Assembly: GCA_016721385.1 (NCBI GenBank)
Contig: JADKIE010000009.1
Span: 32,996-96,995, forward strand
Direction: 5' to 3'
DNA length: 64,000 nt
DNA from: Chitinophagaceae bacterium
GTDB lineage: Bacteria; Bacteroidota; Bacteroidia; Chitinophagales; Chitinophagaceae
How positions within the stretch are numbered: the first letter of the stretch is position 1; each line of letters opens with the position of its first letter. The notes under the pieces are model-generated. The model did no database searches. It saw only the letters and a list, made by a program, of their open reading frames with translations, and had not been told where the DNA came from. A program made the translations under genes and the position numbers. Below, piece after piece: positions 1-10,104 of this stretch.

Positions 1-898
1 CGGTTAAATCATTTAATTCTCCAATGCTGATACCATTTGGTTTGGCTGTTGCAAACTTGTCGCTTTCATCAGCAATAGTAGAAACTATTTTAAGTTTACC
101 ATCTGAACTGTTTTTTACCATCATAGGTTCATAAGAAAAACCTTTAATGTCCATTGGTTTTTTAAACACCTCTTTTCCATTATCGGCATTTAGGCCAACT
201 AAGAAAATACTGGCATCCCTATCCATAACACTACCTCTGTCCATTTCAAAAAGTAAAATGGTATTAGGCGTGGTGCTTAATAAATACAAATCTGCCCTGT
301 CTCCTTTTTCGGCAGAAATATTTTTCTCCCATTTTAATTTCCCATTTAAACCAATCATTTGAATATCTACACCACCAACTTTTGCCTTGCTTTGATAAAC
401 TGTTATAAACCCTTTTCCTTCAACGTTATCTGTTCCTTCATAAATTGCATCCATGGATTCGGCAATAGCTGCACCAAACATTCCCTTTTTTACTTTTTCG
501 GGTTCATAAGCAACTAATCCCATTTCTTTTCCTTTTAAATCAAAAACTTTTACAAATCTTTCGTAGCCGTCTTTTTTATCTTCATCGTAAAAGCTAAGTA
601 AAATTCGTTCAGATTCATAAACTGCCCTCCTTAACACTAAGTCTTTTGGACCCTCAAATTCGTTACTGCCAATTTCTTTTAAGTTTTCATCTAAAATGGC
701 TAATCTGTATAGGGCAGATTTTTTCATTTTATCTATCTTATAAAAAAAGGCATAACCAACAATTTGTTTATTATTTGTAATTTCTACTGTGTTTCTTACT
801 TCAATATCTATTACATTATCAAAAACCTTGCTTTGCGAAAAAGCGGTAAAGTTGATACATAGTGCTAATAGAAAAAGTACTAATCTTGATTTTTTCAT
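1..898 (-). CDS. Secreted protein of unknown function (partial, C-terminus beyond window)
   Basis: An open frame runs without a stop from the ATG at 898 to the window edge, giving about 299 residues. It starts with a clear signal peptide (MKKSRLVLFLLALCINF, then TAFSQ). The rest is soluble and beta-rich, with many short acidic and lysine-rich strands, and looks like a propeller or DUF6770-type periplasmic protein; that family name is from memory and tentative. Its start overlaps the stop of the upstream M48 protease by four bases (ATGA), so the two are probably co-translated. I see no catalytic motif. Confidence 0.7.
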   Translation of the reverse strand, partial: MKKSRLVLFLLALCINFTAFSQSKVFDNVIDIEVRNTVEITNNKQIVGYAFFYKIDKMKKSALYRLAILDENLKEIGSNEFEGPKDLVLRRAVYESERILLSFYDEDKKDGYERFVKVFDLKGKEMGLVAYEPEKVKKGMFGAAIAESMDAIYEGTDNVEGKGFITVYQSKAKVGGVDIQMIGLNGKLKWEKNISAEKGDRADLYLLSTTPNTILLFEMDRGSVMDRDASIFLVGLNADNGKEVFKKPMDIKGFSYEPMMVKNSSDGKLKIVSTIADESDKFATAKPNGISIGELNDLT

Positions 899-2352
899 TT
901 TTCTTTTTTTGGTTGTATTAAATAAGAATATTTACTGTTAGGGAATTTTGTGTTAAAAGCAGTGTAAGCGATAACTGTTTCTTTTTCTTTTACTTGTGTT
1001 TGATACATAGTATTCGCAAATTCATAATCTTCGGAATTTGTTTCTGCCGTAGTATTTAAAAAATATAATGCTAATACCTCTAAATCTTTTGTACTTACAC
1101 TAAATAAATAGTCTTGAAGTTCTTTAAGATTTGTGCCTTTATCTGCATAGGTATTTACAGAGTTAAAGCGCTTTAAATTTTTATCGTTGTAATATATTTT
1201 AGAAAAACACATGGATAACATATATTTATAGAACGATGGTTCGTATTGATTTTTTAAAGCGAAGGCGGATAAATGTATACACAAACCCATTGCGCCATTT
1301 TCGTATAAATGCCTAACAATTTCAATCATTGCCCTTTCTTTATAATTTTTATAATCGTTGCTTAAATTTGTACAGCATATAACAGTTGAGTTATTTTCCC
1401 TGCAATGGTTTCGTATCTTTTAGAGCAGTCGGGATGGGTTTTACTGAATCAAAATCTTTATCTGCATTCATGGTGACATTTACAGATGATAAACCTTTGT
1501 ATTTTGTTTTTGTATTAAAAATGAAAAATCAATTGGGGCATTATTTATAACATCTTTAAGTGTATATAGTTTGTCTGATGTAAAAAGATCATCAACGTGA
1601 TCGAGCTTTAATAGTACTTTAGCAGCATAGCTAATATTATAATTTGCATTTTTTGCAAGTATCACTGGAAGGCTATCAGCTTCACTTTCTTTATAAGTAC
1701 TGTGCTTGCCGGCCTCAATTGTTAATCCCTTCATCAGTTTTCTAAATCTGTCAAATTTACCATAATCGGCCTTCTTAATATTTTTAAGTTCTTCTTTAAA
1801 TTCATCGGAAGTAAGCGTAGCAATACTTTTTTGCATTTTTTGATCGGAGTGGTTAAGCAGTTGATGTGATATTTCATGTGCTACTACTAATGCTAATTCA
1901 TCATCGTTATCTAACCATAAAAAAAGACCCAAGTTCACCATTATTGTGCCTTCGCCATAACAAGCGGCATTGGCTACAATGGATCTGTTAATATAAAGCT
2001 TAATAGTATCAAACTTAAAAGTAGGGTTAGCTTGACTTATTCTTTTAAGTACTGAATTACATTTGTTAAGTAAAAAGGTGTCATACAAAATATCGTCATC
2101 TTTAAAGGCTGACAAAATAGCTTTATTTCGCCCTGTTAAAATTTCTTCGTACCAAGCTTGAGATGATTTGTCGGAATAGTTTTTGGGCACAACGTATTTT
2201 TCTAATTGCTTTATTTTTTCGGTATATATTTTTGAGCCTAATGGAGAAAAACTAAATATAGATTGTTGAGCATTTAAAGATACTATGCTTGCAATAATGC
2301 AACATAAAGCAAGGCTTATTTTAAAAAAAGCTTGTTTTAAAAAAGGATACAT
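895..2352 (-). CDS. M48 family zinc metalloprotease, secreted; frame broken near 1330-1500
   Basis: The first 290 residues form one frame, with a signal peptide (ends SLNAQQ) and the HEISH zinc motif inside VVAHEISHQLLNH, typical of M48 peptidases. After residue ~285 the frame is lost, but the expected family continuation is readable in other frames: YKGLSSVNVTMNADKDF, then KTHPDCSKRYETIAGK (the conserved HPDC segment), then a 144-residue helical tail ending at 895. All of this fits one protein of about 485 residues with at least three frame breaks within ~150 bp. The 144-residue tail, which could be mistaken for its own gene, is the C-terminal domain. Likely periplasmic; substrate unknown. 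Its stop overlaps the start of the next gene. Confidence 0.75.
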
Positions 2353-2505
2353 ATAATTATCTACGAGTTGTATTAAAGTTTGTGATTAATTATTTTGCTA
2401 AAAATAGTAACAATTTATTTAAGATGACATTCTTGAGAGGTTTGTTTTTAACGATTTGTTAAAATTTAATGTTGTCAACCGTATCATTATTTACTTACAA
2501 AGCGT

Positions 2506-4284
2506 ATGTTTATGAATAATATTAAAATATACATTGTAATGTTTAAGAATATAGGAATGATATTAGTGTTTATAGGGTTTAATTATTGCCTTGGCCAAGC
2601 TCCCATACTTCCTTTTATTAAATTAGTAGAACCAACAAAAGAAAGCCAAGTAGTAAAACTATCCAAGCAATATATTGTAGGCAGTACATGTAAAACTTGT
2701 AATCTTACCATAAATGAAAAACCTGTAAAAGTATTTGCAACCGGCGCTTTTGCATACGAAGTAAATTTAAAAATTGGCGATAGCATTTTTAATATCATAG
2801 CATCAACCCCAGAAAATAAAACAACAACAAAAAAAATCATTTACAATTATACACCACCCTTGCCGCCCGATACAGTAAAAACGTTGACGATAACTGATAT
2901 AGATGTTTATCCCGAAGGAAATTTATATGTAAAACCCGGCGACAGAATTAAGTTTAAAGTAAAGACTCTTAAAGGGTGTAAAGTTTTTGCCAATAGTAAT
3001 ATTCCTTTGTACGAAATACCAACATCTGCCACTAATAAAATGCCGGGCATTTATCAGGGCGAATATGTGGTTAAAGAAACGGATAGTTTTTTTGTAACAA
3101 AAATACCAATAACGGTAACGGAGAAAGGAGGTAAATCTGTAACTGAAAAAACTAACACATGGATAAGTATGTTTAGCCCGTTAGCTCCAAATATTGGCAT
3201 TACTAAAGGCAGATTGGCGCATTTGCTTTTTGGTTTGGGAGATGATAGATTAGGTGGAGCGAAAATGGGCTATATAGATTCGGCAGTATTATTAAATGTA
3301 ATTGGTAAAATTGGTAGTAATTACAAAGTGCAACTAAGTAAATACAGAACAGCTTATGTGCCCGACGATGTAATAGATTTTTTGCCAAAAGGAACGTTTA
3401 CTCCCGAAAGCTTAACAACTAATTGGAGAGTATATGGTGATAGTGTGTATGATTATGTAACCGTGGGATTGTTTGCCCGACTGCCCTACCAGTCTATGCA
3501 GGTAATTAACCCGAGTAAAATAGTGGTGGATGTTTTTGGTGTAACCAATAACACTAATTGGATAACACAATTGGAAAACACCGAAGAAATTAAAAACGTT
3601 TATTATGAACAAACCCAAGATGAAATTTTTAGAATTACCATTGAGTTAAAACACCAACAACATTGGGGGCATTTTATTTATTACAAGGGTAATAATTTGG
3701 TAATTAAAATACGCCGGCAACCCAAAGAGTTAACTTTAAGTAAATTAACTATTGCTGTAGATGCAGGACATGGTGGAAGCAACACCGGTGCTGGTGGCCC
3801 AACAGGCTCTTCGGAAAAAGCGATTGCTTTGCAACTTGCAGTAAAATTGCAACAAGCACTGCAAAAAGAAGGCGCAAAAGTTATTATGAGCCGAAGTAAA
3901 GAAACTTTTTTTGACAATAAAGAACGCATTTTATTTTACAGAGATAGTTTACCCGATTTATTATTGAGTGTACATTTAAATTCATCATCGGACCCAATAA
4001 GAGTAAGCGGTACAAGTGTGTTTTACCGTTACATTGGCTTTAAAGAATTTGGCAATACTATCTATAAAAAATTGTTAGAATTAGGGTTGAAAGAATATGG
4101 CAATAATGGCAGTTTTAACTTTATGCTAAACAGCCCGATAGAATATCCAAACGCATTGCTCGAAACTTTATTTATTAGCAATCCGGAAGATGAAATGAAA
4201 ATAATGGACGAAAATTTTCAACAGCAATTTGTAAATAAGGTAGTAGCAGGGATAAAGGAGTTTTTAGAAAAATGTAAAGATTAA
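2506..4284 (+). CDS. N-acetylmuramoyl-L-alanine amidase, secreted
   Basis: 592 residues. A hydrophobic leader ending CLGQ suggests export; the true start may be the internal ATG at 2539 (MFKNIGMILVF), which gives a cleaner signal peptide. Residues ~40-400 are beta-rich, including an SH3-like stretch. The C-terminal ~175 residues are an Amidase_3 domain: zinc ligands His422 (DAGHGG), Glu437 (SSEK) and His490 (SVHLN), and catalytic Glu553 (LLETLFISNPEDE). It cleaves the bond between MurNAc and L-Ala in peptidoglycan in the periplasm. The gene is divergent from the M48 protease and convergent with the transporter. Frame is intact. Confidence 0.88.
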   Translation: MFMNNIKIYIVMFKNIGMILVFIGFNYCLGQAPILPFIKLVEPTKESQVVKLSKQYIVGSTCKTCNLTINEKPVKVFATGAFAYEVNLKIGDSIFNIIASTPENKTTTKKIIYNYTPPLPPDTVKTLTITDIDVYPEGNLYVKPGDRIKFKVKTLKGCKVFANSNIPLYEIPTSATNKMPGIYQGEYVVKETDSFFVTKIPITVTEKGGKSVTEKTNTWISMFSPLAPNIGITKGRLAHLLFGLGDDRLGGAKMGYIDSAVLLNVIGKIGSNYKVQLSKYRTAYVPDDVIDFLPKGTFTPESLTTNWRVYGDSVYDYVTVGLFARLPYQSMQVINPSKIVVDVFGVTNNTNWITQLENTEEIKNVYYEQTQDEIFRITIELKHQQHWGHFIYYKGNNLVIKIRRQPKELTLSKLTIAVDAGHGGSNTGAGGPTGSSEKAIALQLAVKLQQALQKEGAKVIMSRSKETFFDNKERILFYRDSLPDLLLSVHLNSSSDPIRVSGTSVFYRYIGFKEFGNTIYKKLLELGLKEYGNNGSFNFMLNSPIEYPNALLETLFISNPEDEMKIMDENFQQQFVNKVVAGIKEFLEKCKD

Positions 4285-4339
4285 AGTCTCCTCCAACATT
4301 CAAAATTTGTACTACCTCCAAATCGACAGAAAAATAAAT

Positions 4340-5787
4340 TTACTTTAACCCCATTACCAACGGCTGTAATAACCAGCAAAATAAGGTAATAAAAATTATA
4401 CAAATAATATTTAGTACAAAGCCGGCTTTTAGCATATCCTTAATTTTTATATATCCACTGGCAAAAACTATAGCATTTGGCGGTGTGCCCATTGGCAACA
4501 TACTGGCACAGCTAGCGCCCAACGTCATTGGTATGCCTAATAATAACGGATCTATATGCAATGCAACAGCAACCGATGAAATTACCGGCGCCATTACAAT
4601 TACCTGAGCTACATTACTCATTACTTCGCTTAAAAAACAGAGATGGTGGTAACTATTAAAATCATTAAAAACACATTGTTGGTTGCAAAGGAAGCAATGT
4701 AAGCACCTAATTGATCCATAAGTTTTACATCTTCCAAGGCCTTAGCTAAAGCTATTCCACCGCCAAATAACAATAAAATTCCCCATGCCATTTTTGTGGT
4801 GTCCGGCCATTCCAATAGGCGTTCATCTAATTTTCCCGAAGGAATAATAAACAAACTAATTGCACCAATTAGTGCAATAATAGTATCATCCAACTCAATA
4901 AAATTTTGCAAGGTATTTATAGCGTCTTTAAAAATCCAAAGAAAAACAGTAAAACTAAAAACAATTAATACTCTTTTTTCTGCCGCAGAAAGCTTTCCCA
5001 GTTTTTTTAATTCTGATTTAATATAATTTTTTCCCTCAGCGCTATGCTTTATATGGTTTGGATAAAGCCATTTTACCAATACCCAATACAGCATAAAAAG
5101 TAATACAATACTTAGCTGTGTAAATACCAGCATCCAATTGGTAAAACCAATGGTGTGATTAAATTTTTCGTGTATATAATTTGTATAAGCAACATTAGGA
5201 GGCGTACCAATTATAGTGCCTATTGCAAAATTGGATGCATAGGCAATACACAGCATTAATACCAAACTAAAGTTTTTAACACCTGTGCTCTCTTTATTAT
5301 GCGATGCTATTACATTTATAACCGACATGGCTATGGGAAACATCATCATTGTTGTGGCTGTATTACTAAGCCACATACTTAAAAACCCTGTTGCTATTAT
5401 AAAACCCAAAATTATTTTATTGCCGTTTGTGCCTGTAATATTTATAATGCCCAATGCAATACGTTTATGCAAATTCCATTTTTCAATTGCAATGCCAATA
5501 AAAAAACCTCCCATAAATAAAAAGATAATACTATCGGCATAAGATTTGGTTACCTCTTTTATAGAATTGATGCCCAATAAAGGAAAAAGCACAATAGGCA
5601 CAAGTGCAACAACGGCCAATGGCATGGCATCTAAAATCCACCAGCTAATTATTAATCCGGCAACACTTAACACCAATTTGGCTTTTGGCTCAAGCCCAAA
5701 GGGGTTAAGACCTAAAAGAAGGAGGAAAATTAAAACACCGGAAATTAGTGCCGCTGTTTTTTGATGTTTTTTTATAAAATTTATCAT
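4340..5787 (-). CDS. SLC13/DASS family sodium-dependent anion transporter; one frame break
   Basis: Two frames join into one protein of ~482 residues. The first (385 residues) has many membrane segments and the first DASS signature SNTATT. The second (93 residues) has the second half-site, with MGTPPNAIVFASG. Between them, TTISVF is followed by a stop, while one extra T in the T6 run at 4631-4636 would give VFLSEVMSNVAQ, the family continuation. Members carry di- or tricarboxylates, sulfate or phosphate with sodium; the substrate here cannot be told. The break is a typical homopolymer deletion. Confidence 0.85.
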
Positions 5788-5859
5788 TAAAGGCGTTGCT
5801 TATTTAGCCCAAATTAAAACTCTTTTTTTAATAAAGTAAGAAATGCACAAATGCATAAA

Positions 5860-5867
5860 TAATTTTG
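5860..5867 (+). promoter_or_regulatory. Possible -7 box for korB remnant
   Basis: TAATTTTG fits the Bacteroidota -7 consensus TAnnTTTG and lies 25 bases before the ATG at 5893. No good -33 TTG element is seen at the usual spacing, so this is only a weak call. Confidence 0.3.
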
Positions 5868-5892
5868 TAATTTTACCACCACAATTTATTTT

Positions 5893-6758
5893 ATGAGTGA
5901 AACGCTTACAAATCCAATCGCAACATCGTTAACATCTAAAGATTTTGTTACTGACTAGGAGGTACGCTGGTGCCCCGGCTGTGGCGACTATTCTATTTTA
6001 GCACAAGTGCAAAAAATAATGCCAACATTAGGCATACCAAAAGAAAACATAGCCATAATTAGTGGAATTGGTTGTAGCAGCCGTTTTCCATATTATGAAT
6101 ACGTATGGTATGCATAGCATCCATGGCAGGGCAACTGCGGTAGCAATAAATTTTGACATCAATATTTTGTTGTTTAATAACCAAATTTACGGTTTAACAA
6201 AAGGGCAGTACTCTCCAACATCTGAGGAGCAAAAGGTAACTAAATCAAGTCCGTTTGGAAGCATAGATCACCCATTTAACCCTTTAGCATTGGCTATGGG
6301 TGCCGATGGAAGTTTTATTGCCCGTTCAATGGATAGAGATCCAAAGCACCTGCAGGCAATGTTGCTACGTAGTCAGGCACATAAAGGGACTTCGTTTTTA
6401 GAAATATACCAAAATTGTAATATTTTTAATGACGGCGCTTTTGAAATTTTTACCGAAAAAAGCAGTAAGCCGGATGAAGTGTTGTTTTTAGAGCAAGGCA
6501 AACCATTAATTTTTGGCGCAGCAAATAATAAAGGGATTAAGTTAGAAAGATTTTTATAAAGCACAGATATTGATAAGAATGTTTGACGACCCAAGAATGC
6601 AAGGGCATTTACCAAGGCCTTTTGGCGTTTTTTACGAAACCGAAAGAGCTTGCTACGAAGACAGCATGAAACTGCAAATTGAAGATATTATTGCCAAAAA
6701 AGGCAATGGCGATTTGGATAAATTGTTAAGAGGAAACGAAACCTGGACGATAGGGTAA
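5893..6758 (+). pseudogene. korB: 2-oxoglutarate:ferredoxin oxidoreductase beta subunit (KorB) remnant
   Basis: The translation begins MSETLTNPIATSLTSKDFVTD, meets TAG where the family has Gln, then reads EVRWCPGCGDYSILAQ, the conserved iron-sulfur/TPP N-terminus. A 2-base loss near 6093 shifts the frame at FPYY/MNTYGMHSIHGRA. Directly after RATAVA the text jumps to NFDINILLFNNQIYGLTKG, so about 35 residues expected between them, including the GDGD motif that holds Mg-TPP, are missing in frame. A second block of roughly 25-30 residues is missing before KAQILIRMFDD, where the frame shifts again. The tail (HLPRPFGVFYETERACYED) is normal. The partner alpha subunit, usually just upstream, is absent; an SLC13 gene lies there. 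As written, it cannot make an active enzyme. Confidence 0.8.
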
Positions 6759-6790
6759 AAGTTCTGAAAATAAATTAAACTATTTTATGT

Positions 6791-6810
6791 GGGGCTCAAT
6801 GCCCCCTTTT
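6791..6810 (+). terminator. Intrinsic terminator after korB remnant
   Basis: GGGGC-TCAAT-GCCCC hairpin followed by C and a run of T. It sits between the convergent korB remnant and asd. Confidence 0.6.
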
Positions 6811-7800
6811 TTATATCAAATTGTTCTCAACCAAATACTCCGCAATCTGTACCGCATTAGTAGCAGCACCTTTACGCAAATTATCGCTCACTATCCAGCA
6901 GTTTAGAGTATTTGCCTGTGTTTCGTCTCGGCGTAAGCGGCCCACAAAAGTTTCATCTTTATCATAAGCGGTTAATGGCATTGGGTAAATGAAATTTGCA
7001 ATGTCATCTTTTACAATAACATTTGGCGATGCAGATAAAATTGACCTTACTTCGTTTAAATCAAAACTGTTTTCAAACTCAATATTTACACTTTCGCTGT
7101 GGCCGCCCATTGTAGGTATGCGTACACAGGTTGCTGTTACCTGTATGCTATCATCCCCCATAATTTTTTTAGTTTCGTTGGTCATTTTCATTTCTTCTTT
7201 GGTATAACCGTTTTCTAAAAAAACATCAATTTGCGGTATAGCATTTAAGTCAATCGGGTATTTGTAAGCCATTTCTCCATCAATACCTTTACGTTCGTTC
7301 ATTAATTGTGTAACGGCTTTTATGCCTGTGCCGGTAACGCTTTGGTAAGTACTTACCACTACTCTTTTAATTTTATATTTATCGTGTAATGGTTTTAAAA
7401 CCACTACCATTTGTATAGTACTGCAATTTGGGTTGGCAATAATTTTATCGGCTGCGGTTAACACATGGGCATTTACTTCGGGCACAACCAATTTTTTTGT
7501 AGTATCCATACGCCATGCACTGCTGTTATCAATAACGGTAATGCCTGCTTCAGCAAATTTTGGAGCCCATTCTAAACTTGCGCTGCCGCCTGCACTAAAA
7601 ATAGCAACCGCAGGTTTTGCTGCAATAGCATCTTGCATACTTACAATGGTGTAAGGCATTCCTTTAAAACCAATAATTTTACCTACAGATTTTTCCGATG
7701 CTACCGGAACTAATTCCGTTACTGGAAAATTACGCTCTGCTAATACCTGCAACATTTTTGTACCCACTAATCCTGTGGCACCAACTACCGCTACTTTCAT
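6811..7800 (-). CDS. asd: Aspartate-semialdehyde dehydrogenase
   Basis: 329 residues, the full family length. It reduces L-aspartyl phosphate to aspartate semialdehyde with NADPH, the branch point to diaminopimelate/lysine, threonine and methionine. The N-terminal Rossmann motif is VVGATGLVG (residues 5-13). The catalytic cysteine is Cys126 in ANPNCSTIQ, Gln153 lies in TYQSVTGTG, and the substrate-binding histidine is His234 in MGGHSES. Frame intact. It stands alone between convergent korB and a divergent surface protein gene. Confidence 0.95.
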   Translation of the reverse strand: MKVAVVGATGLVGTKMLQVLAERNFPVTELVPVASEKSVGKIIGFKGMPYTIVSMQDAIAAKPAVAIFSAGGSASLEWAPKFAEAGITVIDNSSAWRMDTTKKLVVPEVNAHVLTAADKIIANPNCSTIQMVVVLKPLHDKYKIKRVVVSTYQSVTGTGIKAVTQLMNERKGIDGEMAYKYPIDLNAIPQIDVFLENGYTKEEMKMTNETKKIMGDDSIQVTATCVRIPTMGGHSESVNIEFENSFDLNEVRSILSASPNVIVKDDIANFIYPMPLTAYDKDETFVGRLRRDETQANTLNCWIVSDNLRKGAATNAVQIAEYLVENNLI

Positions 7801-7865
7801 TTATTACCTTTTTGCAAAGAAACTAATATTGCATGGAATAATCTAACCGCATTTATAAAATATTG

Positions 7866-7873
7866 TATCTTTA
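7866..7873 (+). promoter_or_regulatory. Possible -7 box of the lamin-tail protein gene
   Basis: TATCTTTA matches TAnnTTTG at all but the last base and lies 18 bases before the ATG at 7891. No clear -33 element. Confidence 0.25.
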
Positions 7874-7890
7874 AAACACATTTTTACAAT

Positions 7891-9696
7891 ATGAAAAAAC
7901 TCCTACTCTTTGTATGTACACTTTGTATTATCAATACAATAATAAAGGCTCAGATTACAGAAAATTTTACAGACGGAAATATAAATACAAACCCTCCATG
8001 GGTTGGTAGTGTTGCAGACTTTACCGTAAACCCAGGTTTTCAATTACAAAGTAATAACACTGTTGCCAACAGTACATATTATTTAAGCACTGCTAGTACA
8101 TTGGCTACAACTGCACAATGGGAGTTTTATAATCAAATTACATTCAATCCATCATCAGCTAATTATGCAGATGTGTTTTTAACTGCATCGGCAAGCGATC
8201 TAACACAAAATACAACTAATGGATATTTTGTACGTATAGGTAATACCAATGATGAAATTTGTTTGTACAGAAAAGATGGTGCAACTGTTACAAAAATTAT
8301 TGATGGTGTTGATGGGGTTTTAAATACCAGTAATAATGTAATAAAGATAAAGGTTGTTCGTAATGCTGCAAATCAATGGACACTGAACAGAGATTTAACC
8401 GGCACAGGTAATGCGTATTTTAGCGAAGGCTTTGTAACAGATGCAACCTACACTACATCTGCATATTTTGGAATAGTAATAAAGCAAAGTACTGCAAGCT
8501 TTTTTCAGCGCCATTTTTTTGATGACATTGTTGTACAAACCTACGTGCCGGATGTAACGCCGCCTGCAATGGTAAGTGCTACAGCAATAAATGCTAATAC
8601 CTTAGATCTATTATTTAACGAAGCAGTAGATTTAACTACCAGCCAAACAACGGCAAATTATATGGTTAATAATAGTATTGGCCAACCAACAGCGGCGGTA
8701 AAGGATGCATCAAATATGGCTTTAGTTCATTTAACTTTTGCAAATAATTTTCCGGTACGCACTAATTTGCAACTAATAGTAAATGATGTAACCGATTTAT
8801 CGGCAAACGCATTAATAAATGGAACAAAAACATTTATGTATTTTGTGTTGCAACAAAATGATATTGTAATAAATGAAATATTATTTAATCCGCCGCCAAC
8901 AGGTACAGAGTATGTAGAACTTTACAATAACTCTAATTTTACAATAGACTTAAAAGATGTAAAAATAGCCAACAGAAATTCGGCAGGGCAAATAAGCAGT
9001 ATTAAAACATTAACTGCTAATAGTTATTTGCTGGCGCCACAAAATTTTGTGGTTATTACAGAAGACTCTGCTCTTGTAAAAGCAAACTACATTGTACAAA
9101 ACGTAAATGCTTTTATAATTGTACCCACAATGCCTTCGTTTAACGATGATAAAAGCAATGTAATTATTTTAAATGCACAAGGTAATATTGTAGATGAATT
9201 AAAGTACGATGAAAAGTGGCACTTTAAATTAATTGACAACCGAGAGGGTGTTGCTTTAGAAAGAATAGATTATAATGCTGCAACACAAAACCAGGATAAC
9301 TGGCATAGCGCTGCTACCGGCGTAGGTTATGGCACACCTACTTATAAAAATTCTCAATATAAAATTAACGAGCAACTTCAAGGTGAAGTAAGTACAAGAC
9401 CTGAAATTGTTAGTCCCGATAATGATGGTATGGATGATTTTGCAACCATTAATTACAATTTTCCTGAGCCCGGCTATGTAGCCAATATTACTATTTTTGA
9501 TGCTGCCGGCAGATTAGTGCGTTACCTGCAACGCAATGCCTTGTGCGGTATAAAAGGTAATTACCGTTGGGATGGGTTAGGCGAAAAAAATCAAAAATTG
9601 GCAACAGGTATTTATATTATTTATACCGAAGTGTTTAACTTAAATGGAAAAAAGAAAAGATTTAAGAATGTAATAGTTGTTGCAAGAAGGAATTAA
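7891..9696 (+). CDS. Secreted lamin-tail-domain protein with FlgD/T9SS-like C-terminus
   Basis: 601 residues. Signal peptide MKKLLLFVCTLCIINT...KAQ. Residues ~20-220 look like a concanavalin/LamG-like beta sandwich; ~225-320 is an Ig-like segment (DVTPPAMVSATAI). A lamin-tail domain starts near residue 327 (DIVINEILFNPPPTGTEYVE). The last ~90 residues carry SPDNDGMDD and the FlgD-like Ig fold (IFDAAGRLVRYL, YRWDGLG, LATGIYIIY), a common C-terminal cargo module of surface proteins in this phylum. Probably exported and surface-attached through T9SS; ligand unknown. Frame intact; single-gene unit. Confidence 0.8.
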   Translation: MKKLLLFVCTLCIINTIIKAQITENFTDGNINTNPPWVGSVADFTVNPGFQLQSNNTVANSTYYLSTASTLATTAQWEFYNQITFNPSSANYADVFLTASASDLTQNTTNGYFVRIGNTNDEICLYRKDGATVTKIIDGVDGVLNTSNNVIKIKVVRNAANQWTLNRDLTGTGNAYFSEGFVTDATYTTSAYFGIVIKQSTASFFQRHFFDDIVVQTYVPDVTPPAMVSATAINANTLDLLFNEAVDLTTSQTTANYMVNNSIGQPTAAVKDASNMALVHLTFANNFPVRTNLQLIVNDVTDLSANALINGTKTFMYFVLQQNDIVINEILFNPPPTGTEYVELYNNSNFTIDLKDVKIANRNSAGQISSIKTLTANSYLLAPQNFVVITEDSALVKANYIVQNVNAFIIVPTMPSFNDDKSNVIILNAQGNIVDELKYDEKWHFKLIDNREGVALERIDYNAATQNQDNWHSAATGVGYGTPTYKNSQYKINEQLQGEVSTRPEIVSPDNDGMDDFATINYNFPEPGYVANITIFDAAGRLVRYLQRNALCGIKGNYRWDGLGEKNQKLATGIYIIYTEVFNLNGKKKRFKNVIVVARRN

Positions 9697-9723
9697 TACG
9701 TCTTCGTCGGATACGAGGACGTA
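9697..9723. terminator. Strong hairpin between convergent genes
   Basis: Eleven-base arms TACGTCTTCGT and ACGAGGACGTA pair with one G-T wobble around a 5-base loop. The hairpin begins directly after the stop codon at 9694-9696. There is no long T-run, so it may be a bidirectional terminator or an mRNA 3'-end stabiliser. Confidence 0.5.
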
Positions 9724-9750
9724 AATAAGAAACATTAATTTTTTATGAAA

Positions 9751-10065
9751 TTAATTTTGATTCTTCTCCGGATATAAATCACTTACACCAATACTATTTA
9801 TTTCATCATCCAAAGCATCAGGTCGTTTATCTAAATTAGCTTTTAAAACAAAGTAGCTACCAATTGCACAACCAAGTCCTAATAAAACAGCAACAACAAT
9901 ATTGTCGCTACCAAAAGCCACTATACCTAATAGAGCGCCAAGTATTTCGGCACCAAACCAAGCAAGTACTGTATATAATTTCCATGTGCCGGGCTTTAAA
10001 CCTTTTCTTTGAGCTAAATTCCCTATGTTTTTTGTGAGGAATATTAAGGCAATAATTTCTAGCAT
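9751..10065 (-). CDS. Small membrane protein, unknown function
   Basis: 104 residues with two or three predicted membrane segments (residues ~1-12, 30-50, 53-72; for example VLAWFGAEILGALLGIVAFG) and an acidic hydrophilic tail ending YPEKNQN. It lies 39 bases downstream of the PfkB kinase gene on the same strand, so it may be co-transcribed. I do not recognise a family. Confidence 0.6.
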   Translation of the reverse strand: MLEIIALIFLTKNIGNLAQRKGLKPGTWKLYTVLAWFGAEILGALLGIVAFGSDNIVVAVLLGLGCAIGSYFVLKANLDKRPDALDDEINSIGVSDLYPEKNQN

Positions 10066-10104
10066 AATTTATTTTTTAGGTTATAGTATTAAAAATAATA
10101 AAAA

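Noticed and set aside
895..1329. A separate 144-residue gene
   Set aside because: Family continuation motifs in intermediate frames show it is the C-terminal part of the M48 protease.
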